DNA of 5,165 nucleotides from Gammaproteobacteria bacterium. GTDB lineage: Bacteria > Pseudomonadota > Gammaproteobacteria > Steroidobacterales > Steroidobacteraceae. The position numbers were made by a program, and so were the translations under genes. The stretch covers positions 1 to 5,165 of the forward strand of contig JAQGOE010000162.1 of NCBI GenBank assembly GCA_028293725.1, in the 5' to 3' direction. Positions 1 through 5,165 of this stretch are shown one piece after another. Positions within the stretch are counted from its first letter, which is position 1, and each line of letters begins with the position of its first letter. The notes below the pieces were generated by a model. That model had not been told where the DNA came from. It saw only the letters and a program-made list of their open reading frames with translations, and ran no database searches.

Positions 1-1
1 T

Positions 2-272
2 CTGCCCCGGCATGTTCTGAATTTCCGGGAGGCCGAACAGGTGTTGCAACAGCCGGAGATCAGCGACCCGCTGGGGCTACGCGATCGCGCCCTGCTGGAA
101 GTCCTCTGCTCGACCGGGATGCGGCGCATGGAGGTCGCCGGACTGAAGCTCTACGACCTGGACTTCGACGGCGGGACGCTGCTGATCCGGCAGGCAAGGG
201 CCGCAAGGACAGGATGGTTCCTATCGGGGAGCGGGCGGTCGCATGCGTGCTGAAATACGTCGGCGAGGCCCG
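2..272 (+). pseudogene. Tyrosine recombinase (XerC/XerD-like) fragment, frameshifted and truncated
   Basis: This is the start of the catalytic domain of a phage-integrase-family tyrosine recombinase, an enzyme that cuts and rejoins DNA at specific sites. The frame is open from the left edge. It reads LGLRDRALLEVLCSTGMRRMEVAGL (about 74-148), which carries the first catalytic arginine in the TGMRR context. It continues through DLDFDGGTLLIRQ to about 192. There one G appears to be missing (CAG GGC has become CAGGC), and homology resumes in the next frame as GKGRKDRMVPIGERAVACVLKYVGEARP (193-272), containing the beta-hairpin lysine region. Recognisable sequence then stops. The second arginine box (HxxR), the H/W box and the nucleophilic tyrosine are all absent, so the product cannot be active. 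The N-terminal SAM-like core-binding domain would lie left of the window. The family call is firm; I cannot name the subfamily. A sequencing error could explain the frameshift but not the truncation. Confidence 0.8.
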
Positions 273-615
273 TCCCTTGAGATCACAACTCAGCCGCTTG
301 TCATGGCCTCGGAGATTGCCGGACTGGAACCATTGCACGGCTACATCAGCAGGAGAACTACGTCGTCCGGGTACGCTTTCCGTATGTCACTCCGATAGAG
401 AAGCAACCGCGATTCGTTGAGAGAACTGTGTCGGTATCGCCGCGTGCCGTTGCCATACAGCACGCTGCGGTCAACGCTCAACAGGCAGCGAGTGCAGGCT
501 CGAACGAACCGCCAAAGAAGCCGGTCCAAAAGCAGCCGGTGTTCCCTGGGCTACACGGCAGAAGGCGGCGAATGAAAAGCCGCGTGACTGGGATGAGTCG
601 GAGTGGATCGAGTGA
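273..615 (+). pseudogene. C-terminal remnant of a probable conjugative coupling protein (VirD4/TrwB/TraD type)
   Basis: Protein-like sequence continues across three frames. Frame 3 (about 276-347) reads LEITTQPLVMASEIAGLEPLHGYI. One base seems lost at 348-349, since ATC AAG CAG would restore the frame. Frame 2 (350 to about 555) reads QENYVVRVRFPYVTPIEKQPRFVERTV, followed by a Pro/Lys/Gln-rich stretch. A second shift between about 490 and 560 leads into frame 1, ending KAANEKPRDWDESEWIE and a TGA at 613-615. The pattern 'E-I/L-x-GL-x-x-LHGY-[IL]-K...VVR-x-x-FPY' resembles the end of the motor domain of type IV coupling ATPases, which feed relaxase-DNA into the conjugation channel. The acidic, Trp-containing tail suits a natural C-terminus. 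The Walker A and B regions are missing, replaced by the recombinase fragment at about 273. That this is decayed coding sequence is fairly clear; the family is recalled from memory and is moderate. Confidence 0.5.
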
Positions 616-755
616 AGCCGTAAAAGAGGCCTCCAGAACAGTACGACTCCAGGCAGACCAACGTCTCCAGAACACATGTTGCTCGAAACGCGCATTGGCG
701 ATTATGCACGAATTGAGCCGTGGCATATATGATCCGCCATTCGAGACGTCAGAAA
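616..755. other. Gene-free gap between the coupling-protein tail and the ADOP gene
   Basis: No convincing gene was found here. Frame 1 stays open after the 613-615 stop and ends at a TGA at 730-732. Within it a possible 18-codon reading from ATG 676 gives MLLETRIGDYARIEPWHI, which I do not recognise and which has no ribosome-binding site. The stretch would also hold the 3' end of the leftward ADOP transcript, but I see no GC-rich hairpin followed by a T-run. Short CTCCAG-containing direct repeats lie at 631-640 and 665-674. Confidence 0.4.
631..674. repeat. Short direct repeat CTCCAGAACA, two copies
   Basis: The ten bases CTCCAGAACA occur at 631-640 and again at 665-674. The core CTCCAG appears a third time at 647-652. 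The spacing between cores is 16 and 18 bases. No function can be assigned. It may be a chance repeat, or a remnant of a binding site in the gap downstream of the coupling-protein tail. Confidence 0.35.
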
Positions 756-3509
756 CTATTCGTAGCGCAGTGCGACCATGGGATCGATCTTCGTTGCCCG
801 GCTTGCAGGAATGTAGGAACCGGCCAACAAAACGCCGCTAATGAGCACCACAGCCGCAATCAAAGTCAGCGGGTCCGCTGGTTCGACACCGAAGAGTCCT
901 GCTTTGATGGCCCGGCTTACGGCAAGGCTCATCGGGATACCCAAGCAGATGCCAATCGCCAGGAGCGTGAGAGACTCCCTCAGTATCATCCAAAGGATCT
1001 CGGCTTTGGGAGCTCCGAGCGCCATCCTAACACCGAGCTCGCTCGTGCGTCGCACCACGTTGTACGTCATCACTCCGTAGAGTCCGATGCCTGCCAGGGC
1101 GAGCGCGAGCAACGCGAAGAAGCCTGCCAGTTTCGAGACGAACCTTTGCTGATCGATGAGGTCATCTATCTGTTCGTCGACAGTCTGGGTTTTAAGAACC
1201 GGCAGATTTGGATCGATGTCGGCCAGTACGGCACGCACCTCTGCTGTGATTTTTGCTGGATCGCCAACGCTCCTGATCTGCAGCCAGTAGGCGTACTGAT
1301 CGTCGCCTTTAAGTTGGGTTACAGCGAGAAAGGCGAACGGTTGAGGTTTCTCCGCAGGGCTGGTGTGTTTCGAATCGCGCACAATTCCCACGATGTGCCA
1401 AACGCCCGGAGCGGCGGGATCGGCGATCGTAAAGCTGTGTCCGATCACGTCTCCGTTGGGAAAGTAGCGGTCGGCAAATGTCTTGTTCACTACAGCGGAT
1501 TTGACAGCATCGGCGCTGTCTGCGGCTTGAATCGTTCGGCCGCGCAGCAACGGAATCCCAAGAGTTTCAAAATAGCCTGTCGACACCCGATTGAGCAGCG
1601 TGCTGATGTCCTCGTTGGGTGGCGTGCGCAGGCCGTCGATATCGATGGGCGATCCCCAATTGCCCCGGCTCACCGGCGGCCCCCCAGAGAAGCTCGCAGA
1701 ACGGACACCGGGAAGCGCGCTCACGCGATTGAGAATACGGTCGTAGAGCGCGTTCAACCGTTCAGGCTGGTAACCGGCAAATTTGGGATTGGTGTTGACG
1801 AGTAGAACATTGGTGCGATTCAGTCCAATATCTTGCGCGCGCAGGTTTTGGAGCGTTCGGAGCAGGAGCCCGGCCACAGTCAGCAACACTAGCGAGAGGG
1901 TTACCTGCGTGACGATAAGCGCCTTCGGCAGCAAGCGATTGGAACGGGCCGCCGTACCGCCCGAGTTGCGCGCGTTTGCATTGAGCGCTCCCGCTACACT
2001 GGTACGCGAACCGCGCATGGCCGGAGCGATCCCAAACAGAGCGGCCGTTACAATGCACGTGGCAAAGGTAAACAGCAGCACACGCAGGTCAGGCGTCGTA
2101 GAAAGAGCAGTGTGAGAAGCTCCCTTGTCGATGAAGTGGATGAGGACACGCGTGGCCCAGAAAGCGAGACCCAGTCCCAGTGCGCCACCGATCAACGCAA
2201 GAACGAGTGCTTCAGTGAGAATCTGGCGCGTGATTCGCCCCCGGCTGGATCCAAGGGCAAGACGGGCACAAAACTCACGCTCGCGCGATGCGGCCTTCGC
2301 CAGAAGCAGGTTGGCAAGGTTTGCGCACGCGATCAGCAGAACGACACCAACCATGATCATCAACACGGTTAAAGGCGTCTGGTAGGCCGACCTCATGTGA
2401 GACAGTCCGGTTCCACCCGGTAACAGCGGAATGAACGTTCCGCTTATCTGCTGCCGTCGTAGCGCCGAAATCTGGGATCCCTCCCGTTGCATTAGAAAGC
2501 GCTGGAACTCGACGGTCGCCCACGATTGAGCCTGCGCCACGGAGACCTCAGGCTTGCGCCTCGCCATGACATGAATCCAGAAGAGTCCGTCCGGTTTCAG
2601 AAGAGATGGCCGCATCGTAACTTCCGGCTGCATTGTGATAGGCAGCCACATATCAGGCGACTGCTCGTTCAGGTCTACTCCGTAGAAGGTGGCGGGCATC
2701 ACTCCGATCACGACGAACGGTGTTCCATTGATCGTGATCGAACGGCCGATGACGCCGGGATCGGCGGACAGGTTTTCCCGCCAATAGCGATGGCTGATGA
2801 CCGCAACCGAGATGCGTCCTTCCGTCGCTGTGTCTTCCGGATTGAAAACGCGGCCCATCAGCGGCTGCGATCCAAGGACGCTGAAAAACGTCCCCGAAAC
2901 AAGATGGCTGATTGCCTGGGTTGCAGGGCCGCCAGTGCCTGATGCTGTGCGCACGCTCACCACGGTGGGAAAGCTGGCAAACGCGCAGATTCCCTCCAAC
3001 TTATCCCTGCTGCCGGCGATGCGTTTATAGAACTCGTAAGGAAAGATGCCATAAGCTCCCGGACTGGAAGAGGCGACGATGCCGCTGTCACTTCCGTCGC
3101 CGAATGAAACGAGCATATGAGGATCGTGAACCGGCAATTGCTTGAGCAGCAGGTCGTCGATGACGGTGAAGATTGCGGTGTCAGCGCCGATGCCGAGGGC
3201 AAGCGACAGAATCGCCACAATCGACAGGCCTGGCGACCGGAGAATTTGGCGGAAACCGTACTTCGCATCTCTCCAAAGTGACTCCACATGGGATTCCCAG
3301 CCTGCGTCCCAGATCTTATGTCTCACCATCTCTGTGCTACTGATCTCGGCGCGGGCAGCGCGCACCGCGTCGTCGCGGCTCATTCCCTGGTCCATCTTGT
3401 GTTCCACCGCCGACTCGAAGAAACTTCGTACGTCGGCCTCAATTTCAGCATTGCGTTTGGCCGGGCGGAACAGTGACTTGATTCCACTGGAAACACTCCG
3501 AAACAGCAT
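756..3509 (-). CDS. ADOP-type FtsX/MacB-like ABC transporter permease (917 aa)
   Basis: Large inner-membrane permease with two MacB/FtsX-like halves and no ATPase domain, matching the acidobacterial 'duplicated orphan permease' (ADOP) architecture. Residues about 1-85 form the soluble prefix domain (AEIEADVRSFFESAVEH, then WRDAKYGFRQILRSPG). TM1 spans about 95-116 (LSLALGIGADTAIF). Periplasmic MacB-type domain 1 covers about 120-375. FtsX domain 1 has helices near 380-403, 431-456 and 476-497. The second half starts with a helix at about 529-550, then a periplasmic domain (about 555-785) and FtsX domain 2 (about 796-818, 846-868, 881-901). It ends in the family-typical ASRATKIDPMVALRYE. ATG 3507-3509 is preceded by GGAAGAGG at good spacing. 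The gene starts 14 bases after the padR stop, so the two are almost certainly co-transcribed. Length and both halves look complete. The substrate is unknown; MacB relatives move peptides, antibiotics or lipoproteins, and any such role here is inference. Confidence 0.93.
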   Translation of the reverse strand: MLFRSVSSGIKSLFRPAKRNAEIEADVRSFFESAVEHKMDQGMSRDDAVRAARAEISSTEMVRHKIWDAGWESHVESLWRDAKYGFRQILRSPGLSIVAILSLALGIGADTAIFTVIDDLLLKQLPVHDPHMLVSFGDGSDSGIVASSSPGAYGIFPYEFYKRIAGSRDKLEGICAFASFPTVVSVRTASGTGGPATQAISHLVSGTFFSVLGSQPLMGRVFNPEDTATEGRISVAVISHRYWRENLSADPGVIGRSITINGTPFVVIGVMPATFYGVDLNEQSPDMWLPITMQPEVTMRPSLLKPDGLFWIHVMARRKPEVSVAQAQSWATVEFQRFLMQREGSQISALRRQQISGTFIPLLPGGTGLSHMRSAYQTPLTVLMIMVGVVLLIACANLANLLLAKAASREREFCARLALGSSRGRITRQILTEALVLALIGGALGLGLAFWATRVLIHFIDKGASHTALSTTPDLRVLLFTFATCIVTAALFGIAPAMRGSRTSVAGALNANARNSGGTAARSNRLLPKALIVTQVTLSLVLLTVAGLLLRTLQNLRAQDIGLNRTNVLLVNTNPKFAGYQPERLNALYDRILNRVSALPGVRSASFSGGPPVSRGNWGSPIDIDGLRTPPNEDISTLLNRVSTGYFETLGIPLLRGRTIQAADSADAVKSAVVNKTFADRYFPNGDVIGHSFTIADPAAPGVWHIVGIVRDSKHTSPAEKPQPFAFLAVTQLKGDDQYAYWLQIRSVGDPAKITAEVRAVLADIDPNLPVLKTQTVDEQIDDLIDQQRFVSKLAGFFALLALALAGIGLYGVMTYNVVRRTSELGVRMALGAPKAEILWMILRESLTLLAIGICLGIPMSLAVSRAIKAGLFGVEPADPLTLIAAVVLISGVLLAGSYIPASRATKIDPMVALRYE

Positions 3510-3523
3510 CAGGTATCCTCTTC

Positions 3524-3853
3524 CTACGCCTCAAGAATTTTGCCAATCGCAGCAATTTGGCGGTCCCATTGCTGCCGTTCCTTTTCAAGTGCCTTTCGGC
3601 CGCGCTGTGTTAAAACGTAGTATTTGGCACGACGATTAGTTTGGGAAATTCGCCACGCGGATTTCACCCGCCCTGCACGTTCCATGCGGCTCAAGGCCGG
3701 CAAAAGTGATCCCGGATTCACGCGGAAGACTCCGGCGCTGATTTGCTCAATGCGCAAAGAGATGCCATAGCCGTGCATCGGTTCGAGAGCGAGAGTCTTG
3801 AGCACAAGCATTTCGAGAGTTCCCTGAACGAGGTCGCGCGATTCGTCCGTCAT
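3524..3853 (-). CDS. PadR-family transcriptional regulator (109 aa)
   Basis: Small winged-helix regulator of the PadR family, in the short acidobacterial form found next to ADOP permeases. From the second Met, residues 8-35 give LVQGTLEMLVLKTLALEPMHGYGISLRI, the family's first helices with the hallmark MHGYG. Residues 46-62 (NPGSLLPALSRMERAGR) are the recognition helix; the usual GSLYPAL Tyr is Leu here. Residues 68-88 (RISQTNRRAKYYVLTQRGRKA) are the wing with the conserved NRRAKYY. A basic C-terminal helix suits dimerisation. Two ATGs are adjacent at 3854-3856 and 3851-3853. The Shine-Dalgarno GAGG (3858-3861 on the minus strand) is 1 base from the first and 4 from the second, so I chose the second; the alternative adds one Met. 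It is the first gene of the padR-ADOP operon and probably represses its own promoter through the inverted repeats just upstream. Confidence 0.93.
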   Translation of the reverse strand: MTDESRDLVQGTLEMLVLKTLALEPMHGYGISLRIEQISAGVFRVNPGSLLPALSRMERAGRVKSAWRISQTNRRAKYYVLTQRGRKALEKERQQWDRQIAAIGKILEA

Positions 3854-3865
3854 CATTCCTCACCA

Positions 3866-3901
3866 CTAGATAATCAAGATATATAACCCACGTATATCTA
3901 G
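3866..3901. promoter_or_regulatory. Nested inverted repeats over the padR promoter, probable PadR operator
   Basis: Two perfect 7-base inverted repeats are nested. The inner pair is AGATATA (3877-3883) and TATATCT (3893-3899), with a 9-base spacer. The outer pair is CTAGATA (3866-3872) and TATCTAG (3895-3901). The arms share the TAGATA word and cover the -10 box, most of the spacer and the likely start site. PadR proteins bind as dimers to dyad-symmetric operators near their own genes, so occupancy here would block RNA polymerase and make the operon self-repressing. The symmetry is seen directly; the identity of the binding protein is inferred from position. Confidence 0.6.
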
Positions 3902-3909
3902 ATCGTCAA
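3881..3909 (-). promoter_or_regulatory. Probable sigma70-type promoter of the padR-ADOP operon
   Basis: Read on the minus strand, a -35 box TTGACG (3904-3909) is followed by exactly 17 bases and then a -10 box TTATAT (3881-3886). TTGACG matches five of the six bases of TTGACA. Transcription would start near 3874, leaving a leader of about 20 bases with the GAGG ribosome-binding site. No competing promoter is visible in front of padR. The call rests on box match and spacing only. Confidence 0.65.
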
Positions 3910-4061
3910 GTGAAACGATTCGGTCGAATGACGATATCAGGGCAAGGCGCTCATTGAAGTGGGGATGGGCCCTCACTCAGTTCCTATAATTCTTTAGGTT
4001 AGAGATAGAATCTCATTAGGCAGAACTTGACGCTGCCGCGCACGCTGTGGAGTACATGCGC

Positions 4062-4508
4062 ATGTTGACCATATCCAAATCCTTGTCGGCGGGCCAGGCG
4101 CGGATGTATCACTCCCGCGAGTTCACCTCCGAAAAACAGAACTACTGGAGCCGTGACCAGCAGGCGCATAGCGAGTGGCGGGGAAAGCTCGCGCAGGAGT
4201 GGGGTCTGCACGGCGAAGTTGGCTCCGAACACTTCGCCCGCTTGAGCGAAGGCCAGCATCCTGAAAGCGGCTTGCAGCTCGTCAAACATCAGCCAGCGCG
4301 CACCTACGAAAACGAGTACGGCAAGGAAATCACTAGCGTGGAGCACCGCGCGGGATGGGATGCCACATTCTCAGCACCGAAGTCCGGTTCGCTTACCGCC
4401 CTTGTAGGACGCGATGACCGTGTCCGCGAGGCGCACCGTGAAAGTGTCCGCGTCGCTCTTGGAGAACTGCATCGGGGAACTGCTCACGGCGGGAAGGGAA
4501 GTGTATGA
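4062..4508 (+). pseudogene. TrwC/TraI-type (MobF) relaxase, N-terminal fragment
   Basis: This is the start of a conjugative relaxase, the enzyme that nicks the transfer origin and is carried covalently on the transferred strand. The family start MLTISK..LSAGQA..YH is present. ATG 4062 is chosen because that motif begins there and TGGAG lies nine bases upstream; GTG 4047 and ATG 4056 are in-frame alternatives. Residues 16-30 (YHSREFTSEKQNYWS) carry Tyr16 and Tyr28, candidates for the catalytic tyrosines. They are followed by EWRGKLAQEWGL, HFARLSEGQHP and, at about 93-115, the highly conserved SVEHRAGWDATFSAPKS. Similarity stops at about residue 136 (VRVALGEL, base 4469). The last 12 or so residues to the TGA at 4506-4508 are out-of-frame methyltransferase DNA. 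The metal-binding histidine cluster and the helicase half are missing, so the product should be non-functional. Confidence 0.82.
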
Positions 4509-5007
4509 CTCGGTTCTCAACGTCTGTGTGTGGGTGAAGAACAATGGCGGCATGGGCTCCTTCTATCGTTCGCGACACGAGCTGGTCGTTGTCTTCCGCA
4601 ATGGCAAGGGAACGCACCGCAACAACGTTCAACTCGGTCGATACGGCCGCAACCGTACCAATGTCTGGGAGTATCCGTCCATAAACACTGCCTCAAAGAG
4701 CAGCGAGGAAGGGAATCTTCTAGTCCTCCACCCGACCGTGAAGCCGGTGGCGATGGTTGCCGACGCGCTGCTCGACTGCTCAGCCCGTGGCGACCTGGTG
4801 CTCGATGCATTTCTCGGTTCAGGATCTACCTTGATTGCGGCCGAGCGGACAGGACGCATTTGCTGCGGCATTGAGCTTGATCCGTTGTACGTCGACGTCG
4901 CGATACGCCGCTGGCAGCGCCACACCGGCGACCATGCCGTTCATGCAGAGAGCGGGAAGCGATTCGATGAGGTAGCGAGCGAGGTCCTGGAGGCGGCTCA
5001 TGGATGA
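4471..5007 (+). pseudogene. Beta-class site-specific DNA methyltransferase, C-terminal part (N-terminus lost)
   Basis: This is the C-terminal half of an amino (N6-adenine or N4-cytosine) DNA methyltransferase of the kind usually preceded by a ParB-like domain. In order it shows GELLTAGREVYDSVLNVCVW, NNGGMGSFYRSRHELVVVF, GRYGRNRTNVWEYP, HPTVKP (4729-4746), the SAM-binding motif I VLDAFLGSGST (about 4798-4830), and CGIELDPLYVDVAIRRW. It ends at TGA 5005-5007. In beta-class enzymes the catalytic DPPY/SPPY motif IV lies upstream of all this. That part, with any ParB domain, is absent because relaxase DNA occupies it from 4469 leftward. The frame itself is open back to an ATG at 4414, so a 197-residue protein with a non-homologous first 19 or so residues could be made. 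Without motif IV it should not methylate. Homologues I recall are roughly twice as long. Confidence 0.8.
4989..4993 (+). promoter_or_regulatory. Ribosome-binding site for the DUF5681-type gene
   Basis: GGAGG lies six bases before ATG 5000-5002, inside the end of the methyltransferase frame. It supports this start and indicates translation coupled to the upstream frame. Confidence 0.7.
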
Positions 5008-5165
5008 CGGGCGGAACTCGACCTCTGGTTACAAGCGGCCGCCGCTCCACACACAGTTCAAGCCAGGCCAATCAGGCAACCCCAGCGGCCGGCCGAAGAA
5101 GAAAGGCACGACCTTCGTCGAGGCACTGGAAAGGGAACTCAGTCGGAAGATCTCCGTCGTTGAGG
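5000..5165 (+). CDS. DUF5681-domain protein, N-terminal part (runs off the right edge)
   Basis: The frame stays open from ATG 5000 to the window end, giving 55 residues. Residues 10-35 read GYKRPPLHTQFKPGQSGNPSGRPKKK, the hallmark of DUF5681: a Y-x-x-PP-x-H-x-x-F-K-x-GQSGNP-x-GRP block followed by basic residues. The next part (TTFVEALERELSRKISVVE) fits the helix that normally follows. The function of this family is unknown to me; the short basic GRPK block would suit DNA contact, which is inference. The start overlaps the methyltransferase stop by eight bases and has a strong GGAGG, so the two frames were built as a coupled pair. This gene shows no sign of decay within the window. Confidence 0.75.
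   Translation, partial: MDDGRNSTSGYKRPPLHTQFKPGQSGNPSGRPKKKGTTFVEALERELSRKISVVE

Noticed and set aside
428..841. 137-codon plus-strand frame as a stand-alone gene
   Set aside because: Only its first part (to about 555) continues the coupling-protein remnant. The real C-terminus moves to frame 1, and the remainder overlaps the ADOP 3' end with no protein-like character.
720..1805. 361-codon open frame on the plus strand
   Set aside because: It lies antisense to the ADOP permease, whose reading is strongly supported by domain content and family-typical ends. The plus-strand product has no recognisable domain and an unnatural His/Arg/Cys-rich composition.
3142..3639. 165-codon plus-strand frame
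   Set aside because: It is antisense to the ADOP start and padR end, both well supported, and has no homology I recognise and no ribosome-binding site.
3918..3929. Palindrome ATTCGgtCGAAT upstream of the padR -35 box
   Set aside because: The five-base arms are short and differ from the TAGATA dyads. It could be chance, and its position gives no clear role.
3985..3990. Perfect TATAAT as a -10 box for the relaxase
   Set aside because: No -35-like hexamer lies 16-18 bases upstream (that region is G-rich) and there is no TG extension, so I do not call a promoter.
4002..4014. Small hairpin GAGAT-AGA-ATCTC before the relaxase
   Set aside because: A five-base AT-rich stem without a following T-run is too weak for a terminator or structured RNA.
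3999..4346. 115-codon minus-strand frame with hydrophobic stretches
   Set aside because: It is the antisense shadow of the relaxase N-terminus, which has clear family motifs on the plus strand.
1..5165. CRISPR arrays, tRNA or rRNA genes, insertion sequences with terminal repeats
   Set aside because: No regularly spaced long repeats, cloverleaf or rRNA-like segments, or transposase with flanking inverted repeats were seen on either strand.

Overview
The window looks like accessory DNA from an acidobacterium (Acidobacteriota, perhaps a Solibacter/Bryobacter-like or Terriglobia lineage). The basis is one intact two-gene unit: a short PadR-type regulator directly followed by a ~917-residue FtsX/MacB-type permease with no ATPase. 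That pairing is characteristic of the acidobacterial ADOP permeases and their PadR partners. The assignment comes from recognising protein families by eye; no database search was run.

Layout. (1) Positions 2-615, plus strand, hold two decayed mobile-element gene fragments joined end to end. The first is the middle of a XerC/D-like tyrosine recombinase with a one-base deletion near 193, cut off at about 272. The second is the C-terminal tail of what looks like a conjugative coupling protein (VirD4/TrwB/TraD type). It is spread over three reading frames and ends in a stop at 613-615. (2) 616-755 holds no convincing gene. (3) 756-3853, minus strand, is the padR-ADOP operon, with a 14-base gap between the genes. 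Its promoter at 3881-3909 fits sigma70 well and is covered by nested inverted repeats that look like an autoregulatory operator. (4) 4062-4469, plus strand, is the N-terminus of a TrwC/TraI-type (MobF) relaxase. (5) At about 4470 it changes abruptly, and out of frame, into the C-terminal half of a beta-class DNA methyltransferase (to 5007). (6) A DUF5681-type protein starts at 5000, overlaps the methyltransferase stop and runs off the right edge.

How it fits together. Only the padR-ADOP pair and the partial DUF5681 gene look intact. The rest is scrap from one or more conjugative or integrative elements. The most notable point is that the padR-ADOP operon lies, in opposite orientation, between a coupling-protein 3' end and a relaxase 5' start on the same strand. 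In TrwB-TrwC-type conjugation modules these two genes are neighbours, so the operon may be cargo inserted into a degraded conjugation module. No completely new system is visible. The unusual signals are the mosaic junctions and the operator architecture.
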